Below the pieces are notes generated by a model. The model saw only the letters and a program-made list of their open reading frames with translations. It was not told the origin of the DNA and did not search any database. This document shows, one piece after another, positions 63,940 through 64,000 of a DNA stretch of 64,000 bases; position 1 is the stretch's first letter, and every line of letters begins with the position of its first letter. The stretch spans positions 96,997 through 160,996 of the forward strand of contig CAKRLG010000005.1 of assembly GCA_934359255.1 (NCBI GenBank). The letters run 5' to 3'. The position numbers and the translations under genes were made by a program. The DNA is from an uncultured Ruminococcus sp. Its GTDB lineage: Bacteria; Bacillota; Clostridia; Lachnospirales; Lachnospiraceae.

Positions 63940-64000
63940 AGTACCCTTTATATTTCAGTGAGATTTCTTGATTCTAAAACTCACTTTTTCCATATTTTAC

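Noticed and set aside
1-64000. CRISPR array, tRNA or rRNA genes, prophage
   Set aside because: No regularly spaced repeats, no cloverleaf-like sequence and no phage structural genes were seen while reading the window.

Overview
The window looks like chromosomal DNA of a Gram-positive gut anaerobe of the Clostridia, most probably a Lachnospiraceae member (Blautia/Dorea/Ruminococcus-like). Reasons are the strong AGGAGG ribosome-binding sites, the intrinsic terminators, SpoVB-type flippase, YhgE/Pip proteins, DUF4179 anti-sigma and DUF4230 genes, a very long 2-hydroxyacyl-CoA dehydratase activase homologue, and a moderate G+C content. Most genes lie on the minus strand. I saw no tRNA, rRNA, CRISPR array, intact insertion sequence or prophage.

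Layout. 1-11 kb is housekeeping metabolism: partial glgB, a serC-serA operon, a leuB-ilvD-ilvB operon, then tgt and yajC. 11.3-15.6 kb is a single 1,417-residue activase-like gene on the plus strand. 15.8-26.6 kb holds a hotdog thioesterase, a lipid flippase with ung, hisH-hisF, two small redox genes, a 1,193-residue MacB-like ABC protein and mgtC. 26.9-32.2 kb is a carbohydrate locus (GntR/LacI-type regulator, DUF5054/GH38-like protein, HAD phosphatase). 32.4-33.95 kb is a fluoride-resistance unit: a fluoride riboswitch with terminator upstream of a CLC-F antiporter. 34-40.3 kb is an operon of C69 dipeptidase, response regulator, soluble histidine kinase and ABC exporter. 40.8-45.6 kb carries two coupled YhgE/Pip genes. 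46-51.7 kb holds HD, GNAT and Rpn-nuclease genes, an ECF sigma/anti-sigma pair and two DUF4230 genes. 51.9 kb is a prepilin-like gene. 52.6-61.2 kb is a nine-gene minus-strand cluster: a SAM methyltransferase, an M14 deacylase fused to a second, paralogous methyltransferase, a LysR regulator and a complete NikABCDE/Opp-type importer. Then follow an alanine/Na+ symporter and a magnesium-chelatase-like VWA protein.

The most unusual signals are not genes. (1) Three ~185-bp elements (about 8.9, 40.5 and 45.7 kb) have outer inverted arms of 26-33 bp that are perfectly complementary within each copy but unrelated between copies. They share an internal loop (AGCTA / GGATCT), a left border ACGGACG and a similar length, so they look like one covarying, structured element family that I do not recognise. 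(2) A small inverted repeat (GTAACTATTCAG ... CTGAACAGTTAC) occurs nine times, seven of them 20-40 nt upstream of a start codon in a 5' leader. (3) The methyltransferase/M14/LysR/ABC cluster has a G/C-rich 25-bp palindrome over the -35 box of its transporter promoter and a structured leader in front of its first gene, which suggests a metal- or ligand-controlled uptake and processing system. (4) Two genes (the activase and the prepilin) have their best Shine-Dalgarno placed so that initiation should be at ATT or ATC rather than at any canonical codon.
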